Shown: positions 10,451 to 22,822, counted from the stretch's first letter. The stretch is DNA of 64,000 nucleotides from Entomortierella parvispora (GCA_963573315.1 OY752147.1:1-64000), one strand, 5' to 3'. The notes: generated by a model from the letters alone, not told the origin. Numbers and translations: made by a program.

Positions 10451-10699
10451 GGACACAGCATACGGAGGCGAGAGGGAAGAGAGGAAGAAGGATATGAGCA
10501 GTGGGAAGAGATTGAGGGAGAAAGAGAAAGGATGTGCAGAAGATGGATGCACGAAAGAAGGACGCAGAGAGCAGAGGGATGCAAAGCAGAGAAGAAGCAC
10601 GCAGAAGAGGGAGGAAGGAAGAAGGGAGCAAAGAAAAAAGACGAGGAAGCAGGCGGCAGAAAGAAGGATGCATAGAAGACAGATGAAGAGCGAAGATGC

Positions 10700-10798
10700 G
10701 AGGGGAAGATGCAGAGGGGAAGATGCAGAGGGGAAGATGCAGAGGGGAAGATGCAGAGGGGAAGATGCAGAGGGGAAGATGCAGAGGGGAAGATGACA
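10700..10798. repeat. 14-bp GA-rich minisatellite
   Basis: About seven copies of GAAGATGCAGAGGG in near-perfect tandem, followed to about 10900 by looser variants. The plus strand is almost free of T and rich in G and A, as over the whole 9.5-11.0 kb interval. Confidence 0.92.
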
Positions 10799-11039
10799 GT
10801 TGCAGATGGAAGACGCAGAGGGGAAGACGACAGATGAAGAGGGAAGATCTGAAGGAGATGATGCGGGAAGATGCAGAGGTGACGATGTAGAGGAAGAGAG
10901 AAAGAGAGAGAGAATGCAAAGGGGAAGAAGAGAGATGCAGAGGAAGAAGGGAAAACAGATGCAGCAGCAGAGGGCAAGAAGGAATAAGGACGCGGAAGAA
11001 GAAACAAGAAGGGAAGAAACGAAGGAAGGACAAAGAAGA

Positions 11040-12839
11040 CGGACCACCGTCTGCTGGTCCGACGGACAAAAAAACGCGAAAAAAGATTTTTTTTGGTTCT
11101 CGTCCAACGACCCACGCGTCCGATGGTCAGGTCAGGATCAGGGTGAGGGTCAGACAGACCACAGCCGACCTCAATTGCGTTCAGCGCTTCGTCTCGCCCT
11201 TGTTGGCAACCAGAGCGACAGGAGCAGGGTATCACGGCGAGCAAAGACCTCAAAGAAGAAAAGAGTAGTCTTGATCTAAAGTATGAGAGTAGGTCAGGAA
11301 TAAGGCACCAGTCAACCCCAAGACAAATTCAGTTGAAGGAAACACCGGGAATACCTTGGTACAGAGATACAGAGAGGGATATTGCTGAAAGAACAGAAAG
11401 TCTTACCCCCTGCAGGCCCAGTTACCAGCGTTACCTTTCTCCTCTGGTGTCGCAAGCATCTTACAGTAGAAAAAAGAACCAGTAGAGATATATCCGCCCG
11501 AACGAGGAATGATACCCGCCTGCGATGCAGTATTCGGTGCTCCACACAGAGCCGAAGAGAGATGAACGTGTAGCGATCACACGACCCAAGGTAGGTCTTG
11601 CACATAAGTCGGACCAAGGTGTCATGGCGCGGCAAAATGAACGTTAGCACTCCAATGTTGTTTCGTCTCGTTCCAGACACGATTTGGCAAGACAGCCAAT
11701 ATTCGATAGTACTTAACTTGTGTGGCTACGATCACATCCTTTCAGCGGGAGGTCTGACCTCCGTTGCAGCCGAATACCAAGAAAAAAACGAAAGCAAAAA
11801 AAAAGGATTAAAATCGCCTGCTATTCCTTGATATCCTCGTCATCGGAGTGGATCAATGGCCCCTCAATCCCAAGACAACCGCTTGCCGTTCCTGATAATT
11901 GCTAGGGTTCAAGCGAGAAGATCTGTATGGAGCTACCGTGTTATTTCTTGTTTACTAAAAGCCTATACAGCGGTGCAAATGTTTGCAGAAGGCACCAGCT
12001 CTTGGCACGTCAACTTCTTCATCTCACCTTGTTCACTTGACCTTTCTTCTCCAATGGCTACACCCTACTACAGAAAAACCTGGGTATATCCTTGTCGTCA
12101 ATCACCAAAACAACCTCAATAAATGTCCTGTATGTCCTTCACATAGCTCACCGTTAGCACTCACTCCTAAATAATCGGCGGCCACGGTTGTTGGTCCTTG
12201 TTGTTCGAACTTTCCTCCAAGTCATTACGCCAAAGATTAGTTCAAGATTCAGACGATTAAAAACTGAAATCATGATGTGCAGAGCACTTACATTTGGATA
12301 TGAGCACCGAGCAACAAGTACCTGAGAGGGTCCACTGACATGCCTTTGGAAAGAGGTCCTAGTCTTACAGAATGACAACTCGGTCCAGAATTGTGAAGAA
12401 AGTAGATATCCAGGATTATTCCATGCTCTAGGGCTCTTACCTCGTGGTCGGAATCATACTCCCTCGTCCAACTGCATTCGATACGGGAGTTCGCGCCGTT
12501 GAATAGGTCCGACTTTGCAGCATAATACCTTTCAGATTCTGAAATGCCGCCGGTAGATTGCGCCAGCTGTTGCAAGTATCCTGAATCCATCATCTGGAAA
12601 AGTCGCCGGCTGTTGCCACGAACGCAAGGTTCCTATCGTATGGCCTTCATCTGGTATCCTTGAACACAGCCAAACAAGCTCTTCAAGCTCTTTCGCAAGA
12701 AAACTCACCATACGAGTTGAAAATGTCTTGCAAACTTCGGTATCTTGCAAAAACAAACGTGTGTCGTCAGAGCTGCCTTGACTTGCGTTACTACATTCAG
12801 AGGCTCGGCACAGAGCCTATTGTGGAAGATAACGTCGGT
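11040..12839. other. Subtelomeric sequence, no recognisable gene
   Basis: Mixed-composition DNA between the minisatellites and the 175-bp duplication. Frames up to about 120 codons occur on both strands, but none shows a domain, signal peptide or convincing splice-linked partner. A decayed gene on the minus strand around 12290-12760 is possible but I cannot support it. Confidence 0.4.
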
Positions 12840-13190
12840 GAGAACATATGCTATCGTAGTCGGTATATGCAGCCATCTATACGTTTCTACCTTGTTGTCA
12901 GATATACCTTCGCGATCATTTCCTTGAAAACGGACGCGATGTGGCGCCAGCGTCAGCAGAGGTCGTGAATGAGTCTCCGGAATAAGGTCTAAGGAAGGAG
13001 CAGCAAGAGAAGATGAGAACATATGCTATTGTAGTCGGAATATGCAGTCATCTATGCGCTTCTCCCTCGTTGTCTGATGTATCTACACGACCATTTCCTT
13101 GAAAACGGACACAAGGGGGTGCCAGCGTCGTCAGAGGTCGTGAAGGAGCCTCCGGAATAAGGCCTAAGGTAGGAGCAGCAAGGGGGGTGA
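12840..13190. repeat. 175-bp tandem duplication
   Basis: Two head-to-tail copies, 12840-13014 and 13015 to about 13190, both beginning GAGAACATATGCTAT. Later blocks such as CATTTCCTTGAAAACGGAC, CAGAGGTCGTGAA and CTCCGGAATAAGG keep the same 175-bp offset. The copies differ at scattered positions, so the duplication is not recent. Confidence 0.88.
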
Positions 13191-14845
13191 ATCGCAGAGA
13201 AGAGAGAGCTGCATGGCTTGCCTTGGTGCAAACATGCAAAATCGCGGTGGTAGTGAAGAATGAAAGACAGGGGGATGGATTACCTAGCGTGGTCGATGGA
13301 CGACAATGCGAACAGATTTCTCGATTAGAGATGAGTGAGGAAGTGAGTCCTGGCGATGGGAAGGGAATGACCAAGGATGGTAGGAGGGTGCAAGGGCAAG
13401 AGCAAAGAACGCGAGGACGAGACAGAAAAGAGCGCGCAAGGACCACGCACGTGCTCGCTCTTTTTTGGGATTCGTTTCTTTGCTCTCCCCTTCTCCGCAA
13501 GGGAACCTTACCTCACTTCTCCTGTTCTCTCCTCTCTCCTCTCCTTCCTCTCATCCATCTGCTGGACATCGAACATCTGGACTCACTTCGAAGGCACTCC
13601 AGCTAACGGCCATCAGATTCAAGCCAACAGCGACATGTACAGGTGTGGATATCGTGTTCTGGGAATAAGTCCATGCACCTGAGCATTGAAGAAACACGCA
13701 TGGAATCGTCGGGAGTGGTAATTACTCGTGCCAGCTGAAGAACGAACCCTTCCATGCCAATGCATGAATCAAGTTCGGTGATGCACACTTCTCATTGTTT
13801 TTTCTTTTCTGTTTTCATTAGATGGTGCTGGCGTTCATTGATGTCTTTGGCCCTTCTGAAGGGAACAAGAACAAGTCCTCACTCGTTGAACAGAACATCA
13901 GCAACGCCCTGCAAGTTTGAGGGGACTACAAAGTGGGCTGCTAATGACAAGTCCAGGGCTGGTTTTGGCTACTGTTGTGTAGACCTTGAACAGGAGTGGC
14001 GAATAGAGCTTCCAGCGACGTCCACTGAGGACCACTAAAGACCACTTACGACGACCCAATCTCCTTTCGACCTCCACCAACATCGCTTTGCTTTGCACTG
14101 GATTGCTTAGAGATCATCGAGTTGTTTCGCCAGAATCAGGATGCTGGGGCTCAAGAATCAGGATACCGGTGCTCAAGAATCAGGATACTGGTGCTCAAGA
14201 AGGTACTCAAGCCGAGGAAGAACGCTGACGATGACCATACAGCACACCGCCTATACCATAATCAGGTCAGAATACAAGCATCAGGAAAGAAGAGTGCCAA
14301 TCTGGACGATAGTCACCCACACTGCAATACTTTAGGCGACGCAATGTCTATTGCTTGCTCGCGAAGACCTCTTCCCATGGTCTCCTCTGGATTCGCGTTC
14401 GAATGTCGCATGAGATACCATGTCCAGGACTTGGTCAAGGAAACAAAAGTGGACAAAGGAATGGAATATGAGACCATAATGCGGACGAAATTGCGGGAAA
14501 ACACAGGCTTTTCAATCAGAACCTCTTATCTCTTCCCCCAATCTCGCAATAAACCATATCGCTTTTTATTATTCTTCTCGGTGCTTTCTCTGGAACTGAC
14601 ATAAGACCCGAAAAAGGGACCGAGGGACCGAGAGATCGGATGACCGGAACTGGACATACTGACGCTCCACATGAGATTGGTGCTTCATGCGTTTAGTGGC
14701 ACTTGACAAGTCTCATCAAGCAACCAACACCTTAACGACCTTGCTCCTCACCTCTTGTCATCGACTGAAATCGAAAATATCTCATCTTCAGTAATGGTGG
14801 AGAGAAACTGACCAATTATCTGATCCAAATCCTCACTCGATCCTA
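13191..14845. other. Subtelomeric sequence, no recognisable gene
   Basis: Contains a pyrimidine-rich stretch (about 13480-13560) and three copies of a ~23-bp direct repeat, AATCAGGATACTGGTGCTCA-like (14136-14205). Open frames reach 160 codons but show no domain I recognise. Confidence 0.4.
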
Positions 14846-15770
14846 CAGCAAGTATCAGGTGGGCCTTGGGCTTTGAACAGCAAGGTCGATTAGGAAACAG
14901 TTATCCCACACGCGTAGGATCAAATTTGTTGGATGTTTCTCCTCCAGGAGCATTGATTTTGTCCTATCCGAGAAAAACCACACAATTCTCGATTCATCTT
15001 CCCGCTCGATCCTTCCATAAAATCAAGTAATTATCCCTTGAACAGCAATGTTGAATAGTAAAAGGTCATCGCATGCCGAGGTACCAAGTGTACTGCTGTC
15101 CTCTCGATCGATATCAAAATCTCAAAAGATTCGTTTTTATTGCTCAACTCGTTCAAACTCAACCGCTCTTCTAGAGTCTTTAGTAGTGATCCAGTCTTTG
15201 AGGATGTCAACTACTGGCAGGTCATCGCTAGCGCGCAGGACCAGGTACACCGTTTCAACTGTCGAGAAGCGCCTGCTCACGTCGAAATCTCAAAGATCAG
15301 TGTGTTTGACCTATCTCGTGAAGAAGTGTTGATGAGAACGCCAGCACAGAGTGGAGAGACAGCATTTGCGATGGATGAACAAAGGTTTCTTTATCGTATG
15401 GGCTGCAGCTGGGCAACATGGGTGACCTGGTCTGGCGCTATCCTACTGATCTTACGTTAACTATCAGGTGACCATCGACTTTGAACAGCAATGTCTACTA
15501 GTGAAAAGTAATCGCACGCGCATGGGACCAAGTGCGCTGAGTATTTCTCGTCAAGGAGCATCGATCTGGATAATAAAATCAAAAATCCTTTATCTTTCCT
15601 ATGGTCGTGAAAAAACACCTGATTCTCAAATCCATTTGTTCGCTCGAACTTACAGTAAGTATCAGGTGACTCTCGACTTTGGCCTACAAAACTGAGAACA
15701 GCAGTGAAAAGTCATAGCCCGGATGGAGTACCAAGAGTGTTATTATTCTCTCGCCAAGGAACTTCAGAAA
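14846..15770. repeat. Degenerate ~190-bp dispersed-tandem repeat
   Basis: Four related blocks begin near 14846, 15030, 15465 and 15658. Shared words, in order, are TATCAGGTG, CTTTGAACAGCAATGT, AGTAAAAGGTCATCGCA, ACCAAGTG, and a TCTCGTCAAGGAGCATCGAT-like segment. Spacing is about 190 bp within pairs and about twice that between pairs, so one block may be lost or replaced. No gene is supported. Confidence 0.6.
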
Positions 15771-16241
15771 TTGATAGATTAACAAGAGCGATGACAGCTG
15801 GAGTAATGGCGGGCGCACAGGAACTGTGGAGAGTACAAGGATGACGAGAGAAAGGAGAAGAGGACGAGGAGATGGACGAGGAAGAGAAAGAGGAAGAGGA
15901 AGTGAAAAGTGAATGAGGACAAGGGAAAGGAAGAGGCATGAAAGAGGAGTGAGAGCAAGGGAGAGAAAGTACGTTACCATGAGAAGCGGCCGGATCGGAC
16001 GTGTCTCGCGTGGCGTACTCCCCTTTATTTCCACGCAGAATAGGAAATAACGGACGCTTGCTTTCTTCGCACATGCACATGTACATGCATTTTTGTCCTC
16101 TTCCCCTTTCATCGCTGTGGTCAGTCCCTCTACATTCCCTCTCTTTCTTCTGCTGCCTTCACTTTATATTCTCAGTTTTCTTATCCCCTTATCTTAATTG
16201 TTTTCTTGGCTCTTGCCTTCCCTTACACATCCATCCCCTTC
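15771..16241. other. Upstream region of the CRN-type gene
   Basis: The left part is GA-rich (about 15840-15980). From about 16080 the plus strand becomes rich in C and T up to the CRN start codon, a composition seen before several genes in this window and typical of fungal promoters and 5' leaders. No gene is recognised here. Confidence 0.4.
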
Positions 16242-19200
16242 ATGGCCACCAAGCTGTTTTGTCTCGTGGAGGGCGAATCAATATCAAATGCGTTCCCTGT
16301 CGACATTCAGTCTGCAATGACAGTTGGTGATCTCAAGGATGCCATCAAAGCCAAGATCTCCAATGATGCTGACAAAGTGCTTGCAAAAGACCTCGTGCTC
16401 TGGCGCGTCTTCATCCCCGACGACAATCAAAGTTCATTCATTGCAGTTAGCACTCTTGAGGACAAGACCGAGATGAACAAACCAAGGACACTCCTCTCCA
16501 AATTGTTTCCCGAAAGTCCAGACGACAACACCTACATCATTGTCCAGCGGCCTCTGCCAGGTAAATGTACACCTTTTTTCATTAATACAGCGATGTCCCT
16601 TTTTCAGGCACTAAAGCTATTCTTACCATTCATAGCAGCTCAGGGATCGCGCTCAGATATCCCGTATTCTGGTAAGTGCAAAGAAGCCGACGCTTCAGCG
16701 AATTTGGCGACGCCTCTTCAAGGCGCAGTGGTCGCAGGATTTGGTCCGCCCTGGTTTCTGCAAAGGCTTACAACAACAGCTGTAGATAATTTCGGATATC
16801 TAACAGTCCCGCAACTACCCATGTGTTTCCAGGTTCCCGCCCTGTTTCTCCTCTTTTATACCCAGACGTGTCTGGTAAGTCATTTGCGCGCGGTCTGGTT
16901 AGCTGATGATGCCCACTCACCCTCTCCTCTTTCAATACAGTTGCATTGACCGCAATAGCGAATGGATTCTTCGCACCTGACTCTACACACGCCATATTCC
17001 TCAACGAATTCGTAAAGGGCATGCACTCTATTCCAGTAACAGGAGGCGGAGTACCGGGACTACCAAGAGTTGGGAAGCGAGGTCAGGTGACAATTCGAGA
17101 GGCTCCGACGCTGTTATTTTTCGACTTGCCAGACTCTGAACATTCCAACACAATCACCAGCAGCGCAGATGATATTCTGACCAAGTATCCATGGGTCCGT
17201 CATCTACCCCTCTTTGGTGTCAGGTTCGATATCCGTCATGGTGTAAAATATCATAACGTCTTTTACGAAGCACACGTATTAACTCTCAGGATTCATATAT
17301 CAACCAATGTCTAGTGGCTGCGGCAAAACACGAACTGCGTTGGAACTGCTGTCCAAAACGTGGGGCCTCTATTTCAACGCTGGTGAGAAAGACCTCGGCT
17401 CAAACGACCTGCGCATCGTTGTACGTGCACTATCGGACCGGCCAAGTATCTATTCGTCGGGCAGCAGGGAACAAAACACGGACCGCGTACGATATTTGAC
17501 CTTAGGCCTTCTGTATTCGCGGCTTTTGATCCTGGATTACTGTCTGAGCATCCCCGAGGGTAGAACATCGTTTTCATGCAAGAGATGGATGATCTTGCAA
17601 GCTGCAACACCCGCCTTCCAAGATGTGTTCGAGAGCCTTTTCAACAACATTAGTTTGGTGTTCCACAACTCTGAATCGCACAGCCTCAATATTATCGACC
17701 TTGTGCAAGACTTGCACGAAAGAGTACAGAGACAACTTCTGGACCGTGCATCGACACCGGCGCGCTTCAAGTTTCTTTTGGTCTTGGACGAAGCGCAAGT
17801 ATTGGGTAGGCTCGCGGATGGAGACTTTCTTGACAGCGATCGTAAAACCATTCGACCAATTCTAGCGCCTATACTCCACGCATTCCGGCGGGTTGCAAAA
17901 ATACAGGACGAAGACAAAGTTTGCATCATGCCTTGCGGGACAGGGTTAAGTTACTATGAGCTGGAATGGTCCGGAGGTTCTTCGTCTGGCACCAAGCTCT
18001 CGACTGACGAGTTTCAAGCCGCGAAAGACGCTAGCATGGTCGTCGACTTTCCAGGATGGACGGACAAGGAATCGGTTTCATCTTATATCGAGCGACTGGG
18101 CCGGGCATTAGATGTGGAGGCAAGAGCTCGGCTTGCCAGTTTATTCCCGGATGTTGTGGTCAATAGGCTCTTTCGTGAATTCCGTGGCCGATTTCGCCCT
18201 ATTGTGTCAATTATCGAGGATATGATCGTGACGAACGATCTGACAACGTGGGAGAAGCGCGTGGATGACTTTATGTTCCGACTGACTACAGCAGATATTC
18301 CCAACAACGCTGTTGACAAGGAGCTCTTCCACGGTAACCTCTGCTCCGAACTCCAGCGCGTACTGACACAAGTCGAAGCCGATCCGACGACATTTTTCAG
18401 ATTCCAGGGCGTCAGGGCTACGCTAAAGTTTGCAACAGTCGCCTTTATCACGCAAGGTGGATTTATGTCGTACAAAGGAGAGCTCCCAGAGTTGGTGGAG
18501 GTCGCGTTTGGCCGGATACGAGGACACAAGGGAGAGCGCTACACAGTGATCGATGAGCCATTCGCGTTCAAGGCGGCCGACAATTTCTTCCAGAAGACAG
18601 ATCCAGGATACTTTCAGCACAAACGTGATTTACTGGCAACGTGCTCCGATGAGGCTGTCCGTGGGAAATACTGGGAAACCGTGGTACCAACAAACCTAGA
18701 AGGGATATTTCAAGGCAAGATCGTGTCAAAGGATCTGTTCAACGGCGCGGACCCACCACATGAGATGTTTCTACGCAGAGCGGAGATCATTGGACATGGA
18801 TCCGTCATGCAGTCCACCCGACACGAAGTTATGAGTATGGGACAGTTTCTGGACGCCCATTTCTATCACAATTCAGAGCACAATGGCGACCCTGTACCAC
18901 CGTTTTTCTTCCCAAAGGCTCGCGAATCCGGCCCCGATATCGCTTTTGTTGTTCGGTTTACTGAACCAAGTACGGGTATTCCAGATATCATGTGCCCCGT
19001 GTTTGTACAACTGAAGCTCTGTACAAATCTTTGGCGTTCCGACGCGGAGAAAGCCCGTGGGACAATTCAGCCTACCAAGATCAACAATCATGGGATCGAC
19101 ATCAGCCAGTATTGCAGGCCACACAAACACTACATCAGTCTCATTGTGTCATACCCGGCTGAAATCACCAAGTATTTCATGGACGAACCCATCACGATGA

Positions 19201-19358
19201 ACCATGGGGAGGATGTCGTTGAAATTGCTCTTACGATCGACGACAAGAATATTCGGGGACTTTTTGCAGCGGAATATGTGACAGTGTTGGAGCAGGTCAA
19301 GCGTCTTGGGAGTGAAATGATTGAAGGGCTGGAACGTGGTAAGCGTGCTAGGATTTGA
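16242..19358 (+). CDS. Crinkler (CRN)-type protein: Ub-like header, P-loop NTPase, nuclease-like C-terminus
   Basis: The protein opens with MATKLFCLVEG and continues with DLKDAIKAKI, the ubiquitin-like CRN header, followed by a P-loop NTPase. Exon 1 is 16242-16560; two or more poorly resolved exons follow to 17223; the last exon is 17315-19358. The intron at 17224-17314 splits the Walker A motif, and splicing yields GVSGCGKT. Walker B reads LLVLDEAQ (about 17782). Near the end, GPDIAFVV followed by FVQLKLC (about 18930-19020) resembles a PD-(D/E)xK restriction-type nuclease core. CRN proteins are known from oomycetes, chytrids, Mucoromycota and arbuscular mycorrhizal fungi; many act in the host nucleus. 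No classical signal peptide is visible. The middle (16608-17223) holds several candidate splice sites, and I could not fix one frame-consistent path. It is the first gene from the telomere. Confidence 0.8.
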
Positions 19359-19963
19359 TGTTGTTGGCAACATCCGAGCCATTTTTAGCTAGCATTCCGC
19401 AATCCTGTATGCTCACATCTGCGTTAGGCGAACAGTAACATGTTTCCCTATCGTTACTATAGTGGACGGGGAGAGAGGAGGGTATGATACCCTTGGGTTC
19501 ACGTGCACCTAATTATCAAATAAACAATGAGCCGCGCCATTGTTGAAAAAGACCCCCACAAAACGACGGATTTAAGGGCATGCTCCGACTGGACAGACTG
19601 GTACATACACTGGTAGGGAGGTTTTTAAGGGGCTCCAGAGAATCCATGCGATTTTGGTGGCGCTGCCCTGGGGGTGTCCCTGGAACCAACGGCTGGAACA
19701 CAGCCTGTCCCTGACCTTGTCTCTTCCCATCCCGAGCTGCAGGAGCGCGGAGACACCAGCAGGGTCCGATCTCCGTTTCCGTTGGGCTCAAGCCGTCCGT
19801 CTGGCGGGGTTCTATTATTTCCTCATCTCTCTTCCTCCTCCTTTTCCTCTAGCTTCCTCCTCCTCATCCTCCCGTCCTCATCCTCATCCTCTCATCCCCA
19901 TCCTCTCATCCCCTCATCCTCTTTCTCCTGCCCATCTCCTCTCCATAGCCCAAACCTCTTCGC
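19359..19963. promoter_or_regulatory. Intergenic region with CT-rich promoter tract
   Basis: Between the CRN stop and the STELLO-like start. From about 19800 to 19950 the plus strand is made almost wholly of C and T, with a repeated TCATCCTC word. Pyrimidine-rich tracts just upstream of the start are common in fungal promoters. Nothing else is evident. Confidence 0.45.
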
Positions 19964-22588
19964 ATGACCGCCCAGTTCGGCAATGTTAGCTACAATGCAC
20001 TCAACCGCATCCTCCGCAACAAGAAGCTGTGCGCCATCCTCGTTGCACTATGCTTCTCCCTTGCCCTCTTTTTCGTCCACATTCAGTTCCCTCTCAGGAA
20101 ACCATCAGAGACGCTAGATCTCCCTCCTGTAAAAGTCAATGTCGTAGTCGATTGTGGACGCAAAAGCAAGGAACTCGATGAAAAGCGAAGGATCACTGGC
20201 AAGAACTGGATAGTTGTGACGACAATCAACCCTCCAACGGATGCGATGGATCTTTTGTGCAATCTGAAGGGCTGGAATGTAAGTGATAATCCCAAGGAGC
20301 TTTCGATTAGGTAAAGTGTCCACAGATCTGCCCTAAACATTCTGATTTTTGTATTTTGCAGGCGGTGGTGGTAGCCGACACAAAGTCCCCAAAGGAATGG
20401 ACTTGTGGATCTTGCGTATACCTCTCTATTGAAGACCAGCAGTGCCTCGACTATGACATTATGGAAGTTATCCCTTACAAGGCATACACTCGCAAGAACA
20501 TCGGCTATCTCTGGGCTATTCAGCAAGGCGCAACCAAGGTTTTCGATACCGATGGTAACTGCTCAGCGGCATCAAATGTGAACCCCATTTTCGCTTTTCG
20601 CTTTGATCCACTAATCTAAACTGACCAAAAACTATCCTCTGACATGTGGTTTGTTTAGATGACAATTTGCCTACTGGAAAAGACATTATCTTTGAGCCAC
20701 CAACAGAGAGCGTGGTTGGCTATCGTCTTGACAACACTACGGGAAAGAGCGTCAATATCTATTCTCACTTTGGCAGGCCTGACATTTGGCCCCGCGGCTT
20801 CCCTTTGGAAGATATTGATATTCGTCGTCCAGTGTCCTACATGACAGAATACGAGTCGATCTCTGAGGAAGCAAGGGATGTGCTGGCTCCCCCGATGATG
20901 ATCCAGCAAGGACTTGCAGACTTGGACCCAGATGTCGATGCTATCTTTCGTTTGACCCAAAGGCAGGAATTGAAGACCGCAAAATTTTGCAAGAAATCAC
21001 CATCTATCCGGCTCTCACCAGGGACGTTCTGCCCGTTCAACTCTCAGGTAAATCATCCGGCGTACCAACGTACCAACGTTCCCCTTCGACTCTGAGATTA
21101 GGCCCCAAAGACTGAACCTCGTTTACAATTCCCTTTTCTTATGAATCTGACATAGAATACTTTGTTCAGCTATGATGCTTTCTGGGGTCTCGTCCTACCT
21201 GTTTCAGGTACAATAATCAACCTTCACTCAAAATGCGTCTTGTCGCTTGACTAACTGAACCACGTTATTCATCATGTCTAGTTTCTTTCCGAGTGTGCGA
21301 TATTTGGCGTGGATATTGGGTTCAGCGCTTGCTTTGGGATGTCAATGGCTCTCTCGGCTTTACCAAGCCTACCGTCGATCAGATTCGAAACGCTCACAAC
21401 TACCTTGATGACTACATGGACGAAATCCAGATCTATGAGCAAACTTCCAAGTTTATCGACTTTCTCTCCTCATGGAACTCTACATCAACAAATCTCGAAA
21501 CCAGGATTGTCGACTTGATGGAGGGGATGGCAGAGCACAAGTTTATTGGGGTGGAAGATGTGGACCTTGCGAGACGATGGGTCAGAGATCTTCAAAATGT
21601 GAACTATGCCTTCCCAGAAGTCTCGTACTACGACCCTCTGGCGTTCAAGTCCTCTCTCGACATTTTTGAAGAGCGCCGTGTCCGAGTGCAAAAATCCCAT
21701 CAGCATTCCAGCGACGCCTTGAAGCAGTGCCAACTAGAGGCTGAGATCGACCCGCCCATGTCCCGGATTCAAATCACCAAAGGCCTAGAGAAGGATCCAT
21801 CGGACAGGTTTAAAGACATCCTCTTGGTTGTCAACTTCAATCACCCCGACTACAAGGCTCTGGAATCCTACCTTTCAATCTATAAGCCGTATTTCCCAAA
21901 CATCAGAGTCTATGGGCCTCAGGTCCCTGCCCATCTCAAAGATCAAGTTACCGAGGTCGAACCATATGATGGAGGCTTCACCTCCTCATACCGAGCTCTT
22001 GCTGATGCGATGGAGAAGTACCCCAACTTCTCGGGTTACCTCTATACCAATGATGACACGGCCTTGAATGTTTTCCAGCTTACAGAATTTGATCAAGACA
22101 AAGTGTGGAAACAGGTCCCTGACCACACCTATGAAGTCCGCGACCGCTCCAAACCGCCACCAAGTGAATGGCATTGGTTGAAGGAAGAGTCAACCGCCAT
22201 GTGGAACGACACCACCTCATTCACCGCTGAACAGAGGAAGAGAATTTCGGCGTTTACCAAGGTGGATGGACCAGCAGACATCAAGGCCTACTCTGATGCC
22301 GTGTATGTTCCATCCAGGATCTCTGTCGAGTTGACAGACGTTCTCAAACGATTCGCCAAGCACAGTGTCTTTCTGGAACTTGCAGTAGGACTTGCGCTCG
22401 TTGCAGTGGAGCCGCCTGAAAATTGGGTGAACTGGCAAGAGTTGTATCTTTGGATTGGCGGAGGACGTGAATTTTGGCGCGACCACTTGAAATCTAGCGT
22501 AAGCATGCTTCACCCAGTCAAACTCATGACGGATCCTAAGGCAAAAAACGATATTTTGCGTTGGATCGAGACTGGCGAAGTGTTGTAA
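19964..22588 (+). CDS. STELLO-like (DUF288) type II membrane glycosyltransferase-related protein
   Basis: Exons 19964-20278, 20362-20554, 20659-21047, 21156-21207 and 21282-22588 join in frame to 751 residues. A short cytosolic tail precedes one membrane anchor (about residues 22-44), so the bulk lies in the Golgi lumen. The DUF288 signature is clear: VVVADTKSPKEW, then YLSIEDQQ, RKNIGYLWAIQQGA, a DTDDDN acidic motif formed across the exon 2/3 junction, and NSQNTLFSYDAFW leading to VCDIWRGYW. The C-terminal half has a second glycosyltransferase-like stretch (ILLVVNFNH, then YLYTNDDTALN). Plant STELLO proteins interact with cellulose synthase in the Golgi; the fungal role is unknown, and control of cell-wall synthase or glycoprotein traffic is only an inference. 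Confidence 0.85.
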
Positions 22589-22822
22589 TTTATTTGGCAC
22601 CATCTACCTAGACCAGAGCGCATCATACACAATATTAAAAAATCCTGCATTTCATTGACGCTGATCTTTCAATTGAAGATGAGAGTGAGCGTTGGCGGCG
22701 TCTCTCTCAGCCATCCCCTCTGACTCTGTGAAGTCCTTGAATTGGATTGAAAAATGTTCATCAAAATGAAATGACTCGCAGTCGTTTACATTCTAGACGA
22801 CATGACAGTTTGTTTATTGATA

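Noticed and set aside
10060..11253. A 397-codon minus-strand frame rich in Ser, Leu and Pro, and Lys/Glu/Arg-rich frames opposite
   Set aside because: The stop-free stretch follows from GA-rich minisatellites of 21 and 14 bp; no domain, no start context and no splice partner.
16242..16560. The CRN header considered as a separate small ubiquitin-like gene
   Set aside because: It ends at a good GTAAAT donor in a phase that continues, and the CRN header is normally fused to an NTPase like the one that follows.
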